64,000 nucleotides of DNA from Prionailurus bengalensis (taxonomy: Eukaryota > Chordata > Mammalia > Carnivora > Felidae). A program made the position numbers and the translations under genes. Below are positions 42,101-54,708 of the stretch, in pieces (position 1 is the first letter of the stretch; each line of letters opens with the position of its first letter). The stretch is from assembly GCF_016509475.1 (NCBI RefSeq), contig NC_057356.1, forward strand, positions 9,933,501 to 9,997,500, read 5' to 3'. Under the pieces are notes generated by a model. The model was given only the letters and a program-made list of their open reading frames with translations, did no database searches and was not told the origin of the DNA.

Positions 42101-45100
42101 CACACAATGGAATATAATTTAGCCATAAAAAGGAATGAAGTCATGATTTTGTGCTACCAAATGGATGAACTTTAAAAACAAAAAGCCAGTCACAAAAACA
42201 TATATATAATTCCATAAATATGAAAAGTCCAGGGATAAACTCATATAGACAGAAAGACTGATGGATGCCAGGGGCTGGGGTGAGGAGAGAAAAGAGTGTG
42301 GCTGCTAATGGGTATGGAGTGATAAAAACGTTCTAGAATTAGATAGCGGTAATGGTTACACAACTCTGAATATACTAAAAACCAGTGAACAGTATACCTA
42401 AAAGGTATGGATTTTATGGTATGTAAGTTAGATCTCAATAAAGCTAGTATTAAAAAAAAAAAAGACTAATAGTAAATTTACATCATTTATTCAAGAGCTA
42501 AAGGGGACATTGTGGTCACATGAACTGCCAGAGATAACAAGCTGTTGAGAAAAAGTCCAACCAATTGGATTCTACAGGCAAAAGAGTTTTGAGCTATTAT
42601 GAAGATCTAAATCCCCAACACATGCAACTACTTGAAATGGCCCAAAGGTTGATATGAGAAAAATGATTTTGTATCAACTGCTGAGGTCCAATTTACATCT
42701 TCAGGCTTAGAGTACAAAATGCCTTTTTAAAAGTCTACATGTGAAATATAATCCTTTACTGGGATAGCTGTAAGCAAATCATTTTAAGAGCACAGAATAT
42801 GAAAATATTGGGAAATGAAAACAAACAGATTTTAAAACATTTTCTTTTTCTAAACAAATTTCAAAGAAAAACTGTTACCATATATAAAAGAAACATTCGG
42901 GTTTTTGTTTTTTTATAAAAACTCTAACATAACTTTCTTGCATATGATCAAACAACAGTGTGAGATACTATCCTTTTATTCTTTGTAGGTGGGAAAACTG
43001 AGGCTCAGATCGGTCAAATCATGTCCCTTAGAAAGTTAGAAAATGGCCATGTAAAAGAAACATTCTTTTAAGATATTTTTAAGTAATCTCTACACCCCAC
43101 CTGGAGCTTGAACTCACGACCCCAAGATCGAGTTGGCATGTTCTACCAACTGAAGCAGCCAGGCACCCTGAAATATTTTTTGATTCTTGATTTTGATTCT
43201 ATGTCTTATTCCATTTAACTATTTGTCTCCTCTGAAGCCAAAATCACAACACTTTATAGAGTATGCCTCCCTCTTTTATAAAAAATACACATACACTTAA
43301 TTAACAACATTAATTTCCAAATTAAGTTCCAAATTTTTTGCTTAACCTTTTGTTTACGTGCCCTAAAATGGAGGCACTTCACATACTTAAGAGCTTTGGA
43401 ACTCTATTCATACTGGGTAGAGCTCTTGCTGGGTCATCAGTAAATACTGTGGCAACACAGTGTTTTCTAAAATTGTCCTGAACTCATTATTTCTAGCAAT
43501 TTTACAGGATGGCTTTGCAAAGTATATTATTATATCATCTACAAAAATTGTATTTTTAATTCCCCCTATCCTATGACTGTACTGTTAAGTTTGTGTGTTG
43601 GTATCAAATAGCTTCTGCAAACAACTTTAACAAAGTTTAACATCATTAATAGAAAAGCCTTAAATTTCATTTATTTATTTGAGAGAGAGAGAGAACATGA
43701 ACGAGCAGAGGGGCAGAGAGAGACAGCGGGACAGAGGATCTGAAGTGAGCTCTGCGCTGACAGTACAGAGCTGATGCAGGCTCCAACTCACGAACCGTCA
43801 GATCATGACCTTAGCCAAAGTGGGACTCTTAGCCGACTGAGCCACCCAGGCACCCCGAAAAGCCTTAAATTTCGAAGTTAGAGACAAATTGGGCAAAGTG
43901 CCACAGATCAAAGACACTTACTTTTTAAAGACGACAAACCACTTGTCCCACCGAAAAGAGAACGGGTGGCAGAGCTGCCGGCGCCCCCTGGCGGTGGGAC
44001 CAGCATCACCAAGTACGTGCCGCACGTATAGATGGGTGTCTTCCGCAGCATTTTCAGAGGCAGCCCACAGCTAGTATTTGCTGGTGAAAGGGATGAAAAT
44101 AGTGGTGTTTAACACACAGATTTGATTAGAGTCTAACGAGGGGGCCCCAAATTCAAACAAGGCTATATCCGGATTCAGCAAACACAGCAAGAAGTGGTAA
44201 GCTAAGGAGAAATAATCTTCTGGCTCCATAGCCTGGCCCCAGGCCCCCCGTTGCATGAGCTGAACATTTTCAAAGGTGTTCCCAATATTCAATACGCCTT
44301 TATGTCTCAAAACTTCTTTCAAAAGAATGAATCCTCACATGGACTAAATCTCAAAATGAAAGAAGAATCCTTCTGTTTGTGTTTCCTCTGGGAAACTGCA
44401 CTCCAATAGAACTCTTTCCATTTTATACAGAACAAATTCTTCATGGGTTTGGGTTACAAACCGCTCTGAACATGAGGCCAGCCAGAAAGTTCGACCTATA
44501 TCTAGTTAACAAATGCTTTCACAATACCAAATTTTACACCTGCATGATTTAGGATAACCCATTACATATTTTCTATTTTTTAGGGTCGGTGACATAAACT
44601 ATCATTAAACAAATAATTATTGTTTCTAATCAAGAGGTATAAAATGCACGCTAATCTCTCTTCCTCACTGGCCAATCGGAAAATGCAAATTTAAGGATTT
44701 CCTAAGTCAGTCAGAATGCTTTACCTAGGGAGCCGTCAGGGCACAAAATAGAACTGCCTAGGCAGATGTCAAATTGTCTTTAGATGGTTTACATGAGAAA
44801 AGCAAACGTAATGTGTCTGATCTTTGTTTTGAATGCTTTTTTCCAAACAGCTCCGTTTTTTAAAACTCCAAAAATCCTCAACAAGTATATTCTTCACTCA
44901 GGAAATAAATTCAGGGGCATGAATTTCCACAAGAAACCTAAAAGGGGCAATGACTGGAAAATAAGCAACTCTGTGAGCAGAACATTTTCACCAAGATATT
45001 TTAATAGACATCTTATCAACATGGTAATAGGTATCAGTTTATCCCGGACTAAAACATTCTAGACCCTATGAATGCTGGCTTGTCAGAAGTCACTTAGCTT

Positions 45101-48100
45101 AATAACTGGTGAATTTTTATGCAGCAACATCACGTTAATGAATATGCAGCGACTGTACATAAACATAGGAACTCACAGGTTTTAAATACAAGTAACAGTT
45201 TTCACAGAATTCTAAATATAACCTTGCCTTCTGAGTTTTCTTTTTGATTTCTCCCATATTTTCTCATCCAACAAAGATTCCTTTAGCACTTCTACTGTTC
45301 ACAGGGTAGGATTCAATTTTCTCCCAAGGGACAAACCCAGATCAAGCCTTCAGCTGGTCAGGAAGCTGTTTATTTTAGAAAAAGGACTGTCCTGGGGGGC
45401 CTGGGTGGCGCAGTCGGTTAAGCGTCCGACTTCAGCCAGGTCACGATCTCGCGGTCCATGAGTTCGAGCCCCGCGTCAGGCTCTGGGCTGACGGCTCAGA
45501 GCCTGGAGCCTGTTTCCGATTCTGTGTCTCCCTCTCTCTCTGCCCCTCCCCCGTTCATGCTCTGTCTCTCTCTGTCCCAAAAATAAATAAACGTTGAAAA
45601 AAAAATTAAAAAAAAAAAAGAAAAAGGACTGTCCTCTACAAAGTATTTCTGCCATTCAAATTATCTGCATACCTAAGTTATAACAACTATTAATAATTTC
45701 CCTACTTATATTTGATATAATAGAGACCTGTGAAAATAAAATTCTATCCTTAAATTCTAACACTAACAAGTAATCAAATAGCTTTATAATCACAAATATT
45801 CCTTTTTTTTTAACATTTCAATATATAGAAGGATTAAAGCATAAAATTGCATTAAATTCATTAAACATATTAATTTAGATGTATTTTTCTACATGTGGCG
45901 TATTTTCTAGCCTTATCTTTTACTCCAGTTTAGGATTTGTTATAGAGTCACATGGTTGATATTTAATCTGTAAACTCGTCAAGAATAATGGTTCTTAACT
46001 TTTTTGGTCATAGATGACCTTGAAAATCTGGTGAAAATCAAGATGGATACTCTTAAGATGTTACAGAAGAGGTTCATGTATGTTCGTGAATCTCTCAAAG
46101 GCTTAGTTCAGTTAAGAACTCTTTTTAAAAGTACACAGCAGGGTGATGGGTATTGAGGAGGGCACCTTTTGCGATGAGCACTGGGTGTTGTATGGAAACC
46201 AATTTGACAATAAATTTCATATATTAAAAAAAAATAAAATAAAATAAAATAAAAAATAAATAAAAGTACACAGCAGTGTGCTTAGTAGGCTACCTTTGAT
46301 TAAGAAAAGGAGGAAAATAAGAACACAAATTTGTCTTTAATTCTATTTGCATAAAGAAATTTTGTAAGTCAAAACTAATAAATATAGTTAGCTACAGGAG
46401 GCAGTGTGGGAGCAAAATGTATAATATGCCAAGATGATACAGTAAGATTTCTCTGCACATGCCTTTTTATATTGTTTTTACTTTCAAACTCTATAAAGGC
46501 ATCATCTATTTTAAAATATTAAAGTGCAAACATTAAATGATAAATTCTAGAAAAAGTAATCTTGTGGAAGGTTTGCCTCTTCCTTGCTTGACCAAGATTG
46601 TATTTAGTGAGGACGTTGCTAAACATGAGCTTTTTACGTTTATGAATCATATGCTAAACATGAAGTCAATTTACATTAACAGTAACGAGGTATCTATAAA
46701 GACGGAGTGGTTTTGAATTATTACAGGTTCACGTTAATTTACATCCCCACCAACAACGTGTATTACTTTGGAATAAGAAAATGGATGACTGGAAGGAGAT
46801 AAAAAGGTGAACTATGTGAAGCAAAGTGCTTTGTACGGCACACTGGAAGCATTCAAGAAAAAGTACTACCCAAGGGGAGCCTGGGTGGCTCAGTCAGTTA
46901 AGTATCCGACTTCAGCTCTGGTCATGATCTCGCGGTTCGTGGGTTCAAGCCCCGCGTCGGTCTCTGTGCTGACAGCCAAGAGCCTGGAGCCTGCTTCGGA
47001 TTCTATGTCTCCCTCTCTCTCTGCCCCTCCCCCACTCACACTCTGTCTCTTAAAAATAAAAAATAAACATTAAAAAAAAAAAAAAACACTTTTTTTAAGT
47101 ACTACCCAAATTCAAGAGGCAGCCTCTCACTAATCACAAGCTGAATATATTAAGCCATGGAAAGACATAAAAGAAACTTAAACACATATTACTAACTGAA
47201 AGAAGCCAATCTGAAAAGGCTACATACTGTGTGATTCCAACTATAGGACGTTCTGGCAAAGGCAACACTACAAGGACTACAAGGAGTGGTGGCCAGGGAC
47301 TCAGGGGAGGACGGATAAATAGCTAGAGCACAAAGCACTTCTAGGGCAGTGAAACTACGGTGTGTAACCCTGTAATGATGAAGACGTGTCATTATGTACT
47401 TGTCCAAACCACCAAGAGTGAACAAGAATAAACTATGGACTTTGGGTGATAATGTTGTTTCAATGTAGGTTCACCAACTGTAACAAAGGTACCACCTCCG
47501 GATAATGAGGAATGCTGTGCGTGTGTGGGGGCGGGAGGTTTATGGGATATTCCTCTACCTTCCTTTCAATTTCGCTGTGAACGTAAAACTGCTCTAAAAA
47601 AAAATTAAGTCTTGGGCGCCTGATTGGCTCAGTCAGTTAAGCATCCGACTTTGACTCAGGTCATGATCTCGTGGTTCGTGAGTTCGAGCCCCGTGTCAGA
47701 CTCTGTGCTGACAGCTCAGAGCCGGGAGCCTGCTTTGGATTTGGCATTTCCCTCTCTCTCTGCTTTTCCCCCATTCACACGCATTCTCTCTCAAAAATAA
47801 AAAACATTAAAAACAAATAAAAATAAAAATTTTAAAAATTAAGTCTTAGGGGCGCCTGGGTGGCTCAGTCGGTTAAGCGTCCGACTTCAGCTCGGGTCAC
47901 GATCTCGCGGTCCATGAGTTCGAGCCCCGCGTCGGGCTCTGGGCTGACGGCTCAGAGCCTGGAGCCTGCTTCCGATTCTGTGTCTCCCTCTCTCTCTGCC
48001 CCTCCCCAGTTCATGCTCTGTCTCTGTCTCAAAAATAAATAAATGTTAAAAAAAAATTTTTTTTTAAATTAATTAAGTCTTAAAATATATGTCAACAGCT

Positions 48101-51100
48101 AAATGGAGCTACACAAGGCAAGCAGTGTAAGTGAGGGGCAGCATACCTGCTTGGTCCTCTTTCAGAGTGTTGGAGATGGTGGAGCCTGTGAGGGCAGCCA
48201 GCGTTGCGGACGGAGAAGCTCTGTAGCGTGAAAGTCTGCTCAGAAGCATCTCGTTAATGCTTTTTGCAGATTCGCCCTCTTTTCTCATTAGAATTGTACG
48301 TTCCTGAAGCGGATTGGCTACATATACACCATTTTCAACCTAGTAGTTAAAGAAAAAGAGGCCCTTAAGAGATAGTGGTTTCCCCCAAGTCGGCAGATTT
48401 CTACTTGAGAATTATCACCGTGATCTGTTTGCTCGAAAACATTTCCAAAGGGGCGCCAGGGTGGCTCGAGTGGTTATGCGTCCGATTCTGGATTTCAGCT
48501 CAGGTCATGATTCTCGAGGTTTGTGAGTTCAAGCCCCACATCTGGCTCTGCACCGACAGTGTCACGTCTGCTTGGGATTCTCTCTCTCCCTCTCTGTGCC
48601 CGCCCCCCCCCCACCCCCGCACTCTGTCTCTCCAAATAAATGTAAAAAAAGAAAAAAACACGTATTTCCAAAGCCTGCACCTGAGTAGATGTACGCCTCA
48701 AAACTTAAGTTCTATGGAAACTACTGAGAACAAAAGAAAGGCTGTCCTAAGTTCAAGAGCTTTCCCTTTTCATAACAGCACAGATTCTAAAAGCAGGGAG
48801 CCAAGTTTAATAGGATCTGCAAAAGGTTGATTAAAATTCCTTATATTGAATTCCACAGGCAGCTCTCGCTAATTACAAGCTTCTGACAGGTACAAGTAAG
48901 AGGAGAGGAAAACAAATCAATCAGTTTTTGATTCGCTATTAAGTATAACCAGGAAGATAATGTCTTCTTGAAATATAATTAGTGGCTAAAATCCAAATTC
49001 TGTATGAGCAGCAGTTAACATTAGCCCCAGCTGCTTGGGCACTGCACAGCAATCCTGGAGGAAGGCAGACTTTGTCTGCTAAAAAATACGTGCCAACATC
49101 AGCTGGATCCTTGCTGGTGCCCGCCAGTCCTTCCTTCAACACTTGATTGCCCAGCAGAATCTCTGCAGTGAGGATTCCAAAATTCCCGCACCGATCTCGA
49201 GCTGGACTTCAAGCAGAGCGCCTACCTGTCTTTCTTGCTAAAAAGATCCAGACCACTTACTAGAAGTTTCTCCCACTCATCTCTCTTCCAACTCCAGTAT
49301 CTTTGTATCCAGCTTCACTTATCCTTCCTTTCCTCTTAATTCAGAGGAAGAAGTGCACTCACCTCATGCAGTTTAAGGTTAATTCTTCCTCTTCTGTCCG
49401 CTAACTGCTCCCTTAATTAAGGCCCTTCTGCGCTGTTATCTGGCTGTCAGTCTCCCTGTGGTCTTCCTTCTCCGTGGTTTCAAGCACACACAGACCTTAC
49501 ACAAGACTTGGGTGGCCCACTGAAGTACCATGCCTTTTCTCCACTTCCATTCACTGGCAAATGTCTCAAATTACATCTCCTCCAGTTTCGGCATCTCTCT
49601 GCCCCCTTCCAGACCCAGGCTCCTGGATCTGGCTGGAGCCTCAGACACTGGTGCCACCAGCAAAGCTGGGTGGGACCGGCCTGCAGCTGTGAGGTACAGA
49701 GACCAGAGGGAATAGGAGTGCAGAGAGGCAAGGCTCACAGAAGGAAACAAAAGGCAAAGGAGTCCAATGTAAAAGGCTGGCAACAGAGAAGAGAAAGCAA
49801 GTTCAGAAGCACAGCCAGGAAAGATTCCCAGGGAAGGCTGCACACAGTGGGGGAGACTCTTAGGATACAGTCACAAGTGATGTGAGAGAGGAGTTCCTGG
49901 AGAGTCCAAAAAATGCTATTTCTATTTCCTCGCCCCTACTTCCTCCCCCTTTATAGCGACTTAACTTGACCCCCTCTAAGTAGTGGATGTGAACGGTCCG
50001 TGCGTAACCTAAAACCAAAACCACGGACCTCTTCCTTGTCTTCCATGTGGGCTGTGCTGTTGCCATTTCTTTTTCCAGAACACGATCCTGTTTTGTGTCT
50101 TTTTAATATGAATCCTTACTTGTGTGGAAGGTACTCTGCTGGTGAGCAAAACCAACACGGTCCCCACCCTCCCTACTCTCTTATTTTTTGGTTCCCCATC
50201 TCCACTTACTCAAACAGAAGCTTGCCTAGGATTAGACCCAACCTTTGGTGTCTAAGACCTCTGCCTCGAACACTCTGTCCCTACATCGCCTCGTGGCTGG
50301 CTCTTTCCAATCACTCAGGTCTCAGGTAGAATGCCACCTCCGCAAAGACCCCTTCCCTGTCTACTGATCTAAAAATAATCTCCTTCCCCCCTCCCCAGGC
50401 CAGAGCACGTCACCCTGTTTTGCTATCCACATGGCACTTACCGCTCTCTAAAGCTATCTTACTCATTAATTCACTCTCTCACCTCCCACCCCGACCGAAT
50501 GTCAGGTCCCCAAGAACAGGGATCTCGGCCTGGCTTGTTCACCATAACCTCGTCAGCACTCAGACGTACTCAGTGCCTTGCTGAATAAACAAACCAGCGT
50601 CCTCGCTTGAATCCGATCTCACCTCTTCGTGGTAGGACTCCCACGTTCCTATAAAGAGACCCATCCCTGCTACTGAGATTCAGTCCCACCATCTCCGACT
50701 GCCTCCCGCTCCCAGGCATTTCCTCTCAAATAGCCTGCTGTCGCTGAAAATTTAACACATCCACGCCGTCCCCCCCCCCCTCCCCCCCGCCATGCTAGAG
50801 CAACTTTTACCAAGCATAGCTCTATTTATGTCACACAACTCTGGAAAGAACCCTTCAAAGGCATCCAAGATAAAAATCAGTCACTCTAAGCTTGGCATTC
50901 AAAAGCATTACCCAATCTGGCCCCATGAGAAAATCAATGGAGACCTTAAAAAAAAACTATACCATTGTGTTCAAGTACTTTGAAAACACCGAGAAGCGGG
51001 GCGCCTGGGTGGCTTAGTCGGGTCACTGTCTGAAAACACGGAGAAACTGATAAAGCGCCCGGGGAAGCAAAAAGGAGCGCGGTTTGGCGTACGAATGGTA

Positions 51101-53114
51101 AATCTGGGAACCTCTGCTTGGCAAAGAAGCTCTTCAGGATTGAAAAGCTACTGACCTAGAAAGGAGGGGAAGAGGCTGAGAGGAGTAAGCGGAGCGAGAG
51201 TGAGTGGTGCCAAGAAGCTTCCCTCCTGGCTGCCTCCCAGGCACAGGCCACCATCATCTCAAGCCTGAGGGCTGAACCAGCCTCTCAACTGGCCTCCCGT
51301 TTCTACCTCGGCACCCTATGCTCTCCTCTCTACACCCGGCCAATGATCGTTCACCAGTGTAAACAAAACCACGTCCTTCCAGTCTCAGAACCCCACAGTG
51401 GCTTATTAAACCCAGACTACCATCAAGGCCCACACAGTCCGTCACTCACAGACCTCCCAGTCTCGCCTGCCTCTGCTCACCCTTTCTCACCACACCCTCG
51501 ACTGCACTGGCCTTCTGTCCTGCCTCTAAAATGCCAAACTTCCTCCTAACTCTAGGCCTTGGGACTTGCTGTTCCCTGTTCCTGGATTGAGCAACTGTTC
51601 AGTTGGCCTGGGAATGTCCTAGTTTCAGCACCGACAGTCCCATGACCGGAGAAATCTCAGTCCCAAACTGGGATGGTTGGTCACCCTACCCGTCAGGATG
51701 GATGGTGGCTTATCATTCAGGTCTCAGCTCCAATGTCCTTCCTTCGAAAGGCCGGATCTGCCAGGTAAACCAAAGTGGCTCCCCACCTCCACCCCATTCA
51801 CGGTCACATCATCTTATTTTCTCGCCTCCTTTACTTTTCACTAGCTGAAATGGTTTTGTTCTTATTTACTTACTTTCTTATTGTCGAACTCCCCACACTA
51901 ATGTGAGCTCCTTGAAAACAAAGGCCTGTTACCCCGCTACCCAGACAAAGCAACAGAGCAGGTGCAGAATTAATACTGATGAATGAAGGGTATCTCAGTC
52001 ATCCAGATCACAATTTAAAGGAAATAATAAACCCAGGGGAAAAGAGAAGGGACCTAGCATGTCCATTTTACTATGCTGACCATATCTTTCAGAAGGGACA
52101 TCAAGAGGACAAAATAGCAGTAAAATGGTCACTGAGTCTATCTAAAGAACAGCCTTTTATAGAGAACACGTATATATGGGAGCAGGAAGAACTCAGAACA
52201 AAAGATGTAAAAAAAATATGTTCTGAAAGGTTAAAAAAAAAAAAAAAAAAAAGGAGTTTTAGTTACTCTGTAGTTTTAAAGGCCAGAATCTAAGTGTCGG
52301 AGAATGTCAAAAGCCCGTGACCCCAAGCGCTAGGCTATCACGTTGGTGGCCCCAGGGGAAAGCTGCAACCTGGAGTCAGGTCCTCGCCTAGTTCCCTCCC
52401 ACGCAGACTCCAGGCTTGGCCCTCGGAAGCAAGACACAAGCACAGGCTAGAGGAGCACTTGTGCTCTTGAAAAGATGGAGAATGAGAGGCCGACGTGAAC
52501 ATGACAGCCCCAGTCAAGCTCCAAGCTGAACGAGGCTGCAAGTATGACCTCAGCTTCCCCCACGCAGCGAAGAACCACCACCCTACTGAGCCCCATCAAC
52601 CTGTAAGTTGTTACTGCTGAGAGTCACTTAGTTTTGAGGTCGCTTGTTGAGCAGAAGATAACTCAAATACCCCCAAAGTCAGAGACTGTTCATATTAATA
52701 GCTTCAGTTAGGCAGGGTATCTACTCCATTCCATTTCTTTCCATCATACTCCAATATTTCTATAGTCTACCTTATGTAATGGTTACTTACCTATTCCACT
52801 CGGAGTTCGTAAGAAATCATTTTGAGACAAGCACAGCCAGTTTGTTAGTCCTGCTAGGATTACCTATTTATCTTAGCCAGGCTTCAATCCTTTAGCTTTC
52901 ACTCAATCTTAAGTATCAACACGCCTATTTTGCAGATCAAACACCACTGATTTTTCGTAAAAATTGACAAGGAAGAACACTGGTGGTAGTTGAGGTTCCA
53001 AAAATAGGTTTTTAGTATTTCTTTCCTGATTATAAAACTAATATGTGGTCTCTTCCATAGCTGTTTAATCTCTTAAAGGATCTTTAAAAAATTTAATGTT
53101 TATTTATTCTGGCA

Positions 53115-53166
<52 letters not shown>

Positions 53167-54663
53167 ATGAGCAGGGAAGGGGCAGAGAGAGGGAGACACA
53201 GAATCCGAGGGAGGCTCCAGACACCGAGCTGTCAGCACAGAGCCCGACGCCAGGCTGGAACTCACAGACCGCGAGATCATGACCTGAGCCGAAGTCGGAC
53301 ACTCATCTAAGCCACCCAGGTGCCCCAAATCTTTAAATCTTGCTTTATGCTTGACCCCAAAGCTACCATGAACTTTTAAAACCAGATCCTGCTCAGAACT
53401 CTCTGAGCTCTCCATTGTCCCCTGGAATAAAATCCAAATACCAGTGGGGTGCCTGGGTGGCTCAGTTGGTTAAGTGTCTGACTTCGGCTCAGGTCACGAT
53501 CTCACAGTTCCTGAGTTCGAGTCCTACATCAGGCTCTGTGCTGACAGCTCAGAGCCGGGATCCTACTTCAGATTCTGCCTCCCTCTCTCTCTGGCCCTCC
53601 CTGACTCGCTCACACACATGCTCTTTCTCTCTCAAAAATAAACATTAAAAAAATTTAAAAAAAAATTTTTTTCAACGTTTATTTATTTTGGGGACAGAGA
53701 GAGACAGAGCATGAACGGGGGAGGGGCAGAGAGAGAGGGAGACACAGAATCGGAAACAGGCTCCAGGCTCTGAGCCATCAGCCCAGAGCCCGACGCGGGG
53801 CTCGAACTCATGGACCACGAGATTATGACCTGGCTGAAGTCGGACGCTTAACCGACTGCGCCACCCAGGCGCCCCTAAAAAAATTTTTTTTAAAAAATCC
53901 AAATACTGGGACACCTCGGTGGCTCAGTTGAGCATCCAACTCTTGATTTGGGCTCAGGTCACAATCTCACGGTTCGTGAGTTTGAACCCCATATTGCACT
54001 TCAAGCTTATGTTGCAGTGGATCCTACTTGAAATTCTTCTTTCCCTCTCTCTCTCTCACTCTCTCTCTGCTCCTCCCATGTGTGCTCGCTCTCTCAAAAT
54101 AAAAAAACTTAAAAAAAAAAAATTGGGAGTGTGGGTGCCTGGCTGGCTCAGCTGGTAGAGCATGCAACTTTTGATTTCAGGGTCATGAGTTCAAGCCCCA
54201 CGTTGATCATAAAGCTTAAAAAAAAAAAAAAGTATAACAAATTACTATTTGTGTAAAAACAGAAAAGGAAAAAATTATACATGTGTAGTTGTACACGTTC
54301 ATGTTATCTCAGGAAGAATACAGAAGAAAGTGTTAACGTTACTTGCCTGCAGCAAGGGAAACTGAATCAGGAGGCAAGGTGAAGGAGAGACTTTTGTACC
54401 ATTTGAATTTTATAACTATGTAAATAGATTTAAAATTTTTTAATTTTTTTTTACCGTTTTTATTTTTGAGACAGAGACAGAGCATGAGCTGTAGAGGGGC
54501 AGAGAGAGAGGGAGACACAGAATCCGAAGCAGGCTCCAGGCTCCCAGCTGTCAGCACAGAGCCTGACGAGGGGCTCTAACCCACAAACTGTGAGATCGTG
54601 TCCTGAGCCAAAGTCGGACGCTCAACCCACTGAGCCACCCAGTCGCCCCTAGAAATTTTTAAC

Positions 54664-54708
<45 letters not shown>

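Larger units (their letters stand above)
39894..43921 (-). other. Intron E3-E4
   Basis: 4.0 kb with two adjacent plus-strand SINEs, a MIR, an 814 bp L1 3' end with target duplication, an old SINE fragment and a minus-strand SINE near E3. 41010 to 41630 and 42480 to 42960 look unique. Confidence 0.75.
44081..48146 (-). other. Intron E2-E3
   Basis: 4.1 kb with four plus-strand SINEs, a 120 bp L1 insertion and an older L1 fragment. The 1.3 kb from 44081 to 45376 shows nothing I recognise. Confidence 0.75.

Noticed and set aside
47850..47925. tRNA-gene-like A and B boxes (GGTTCGAGCCC type)
   Set aside because: They belong to the tRNA-derived heads of SINEs; no copy has the full cloverleaf of a working tRNA gene.
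48375..48830. 151-codon plus-strand open frame, the longest on that strand apart from shadows
   Set aside because: It runs through the SINE at 48450 (GAPGWLEWL-type peptide is the SINE head translated) and has no homology outside it.
49508..49885. 125-codon plus-strand frame with overlapping minus frames in the big intron
   Set aside because: No start context, homology or splice structure; several frames are open at once because the region is GC-rich.
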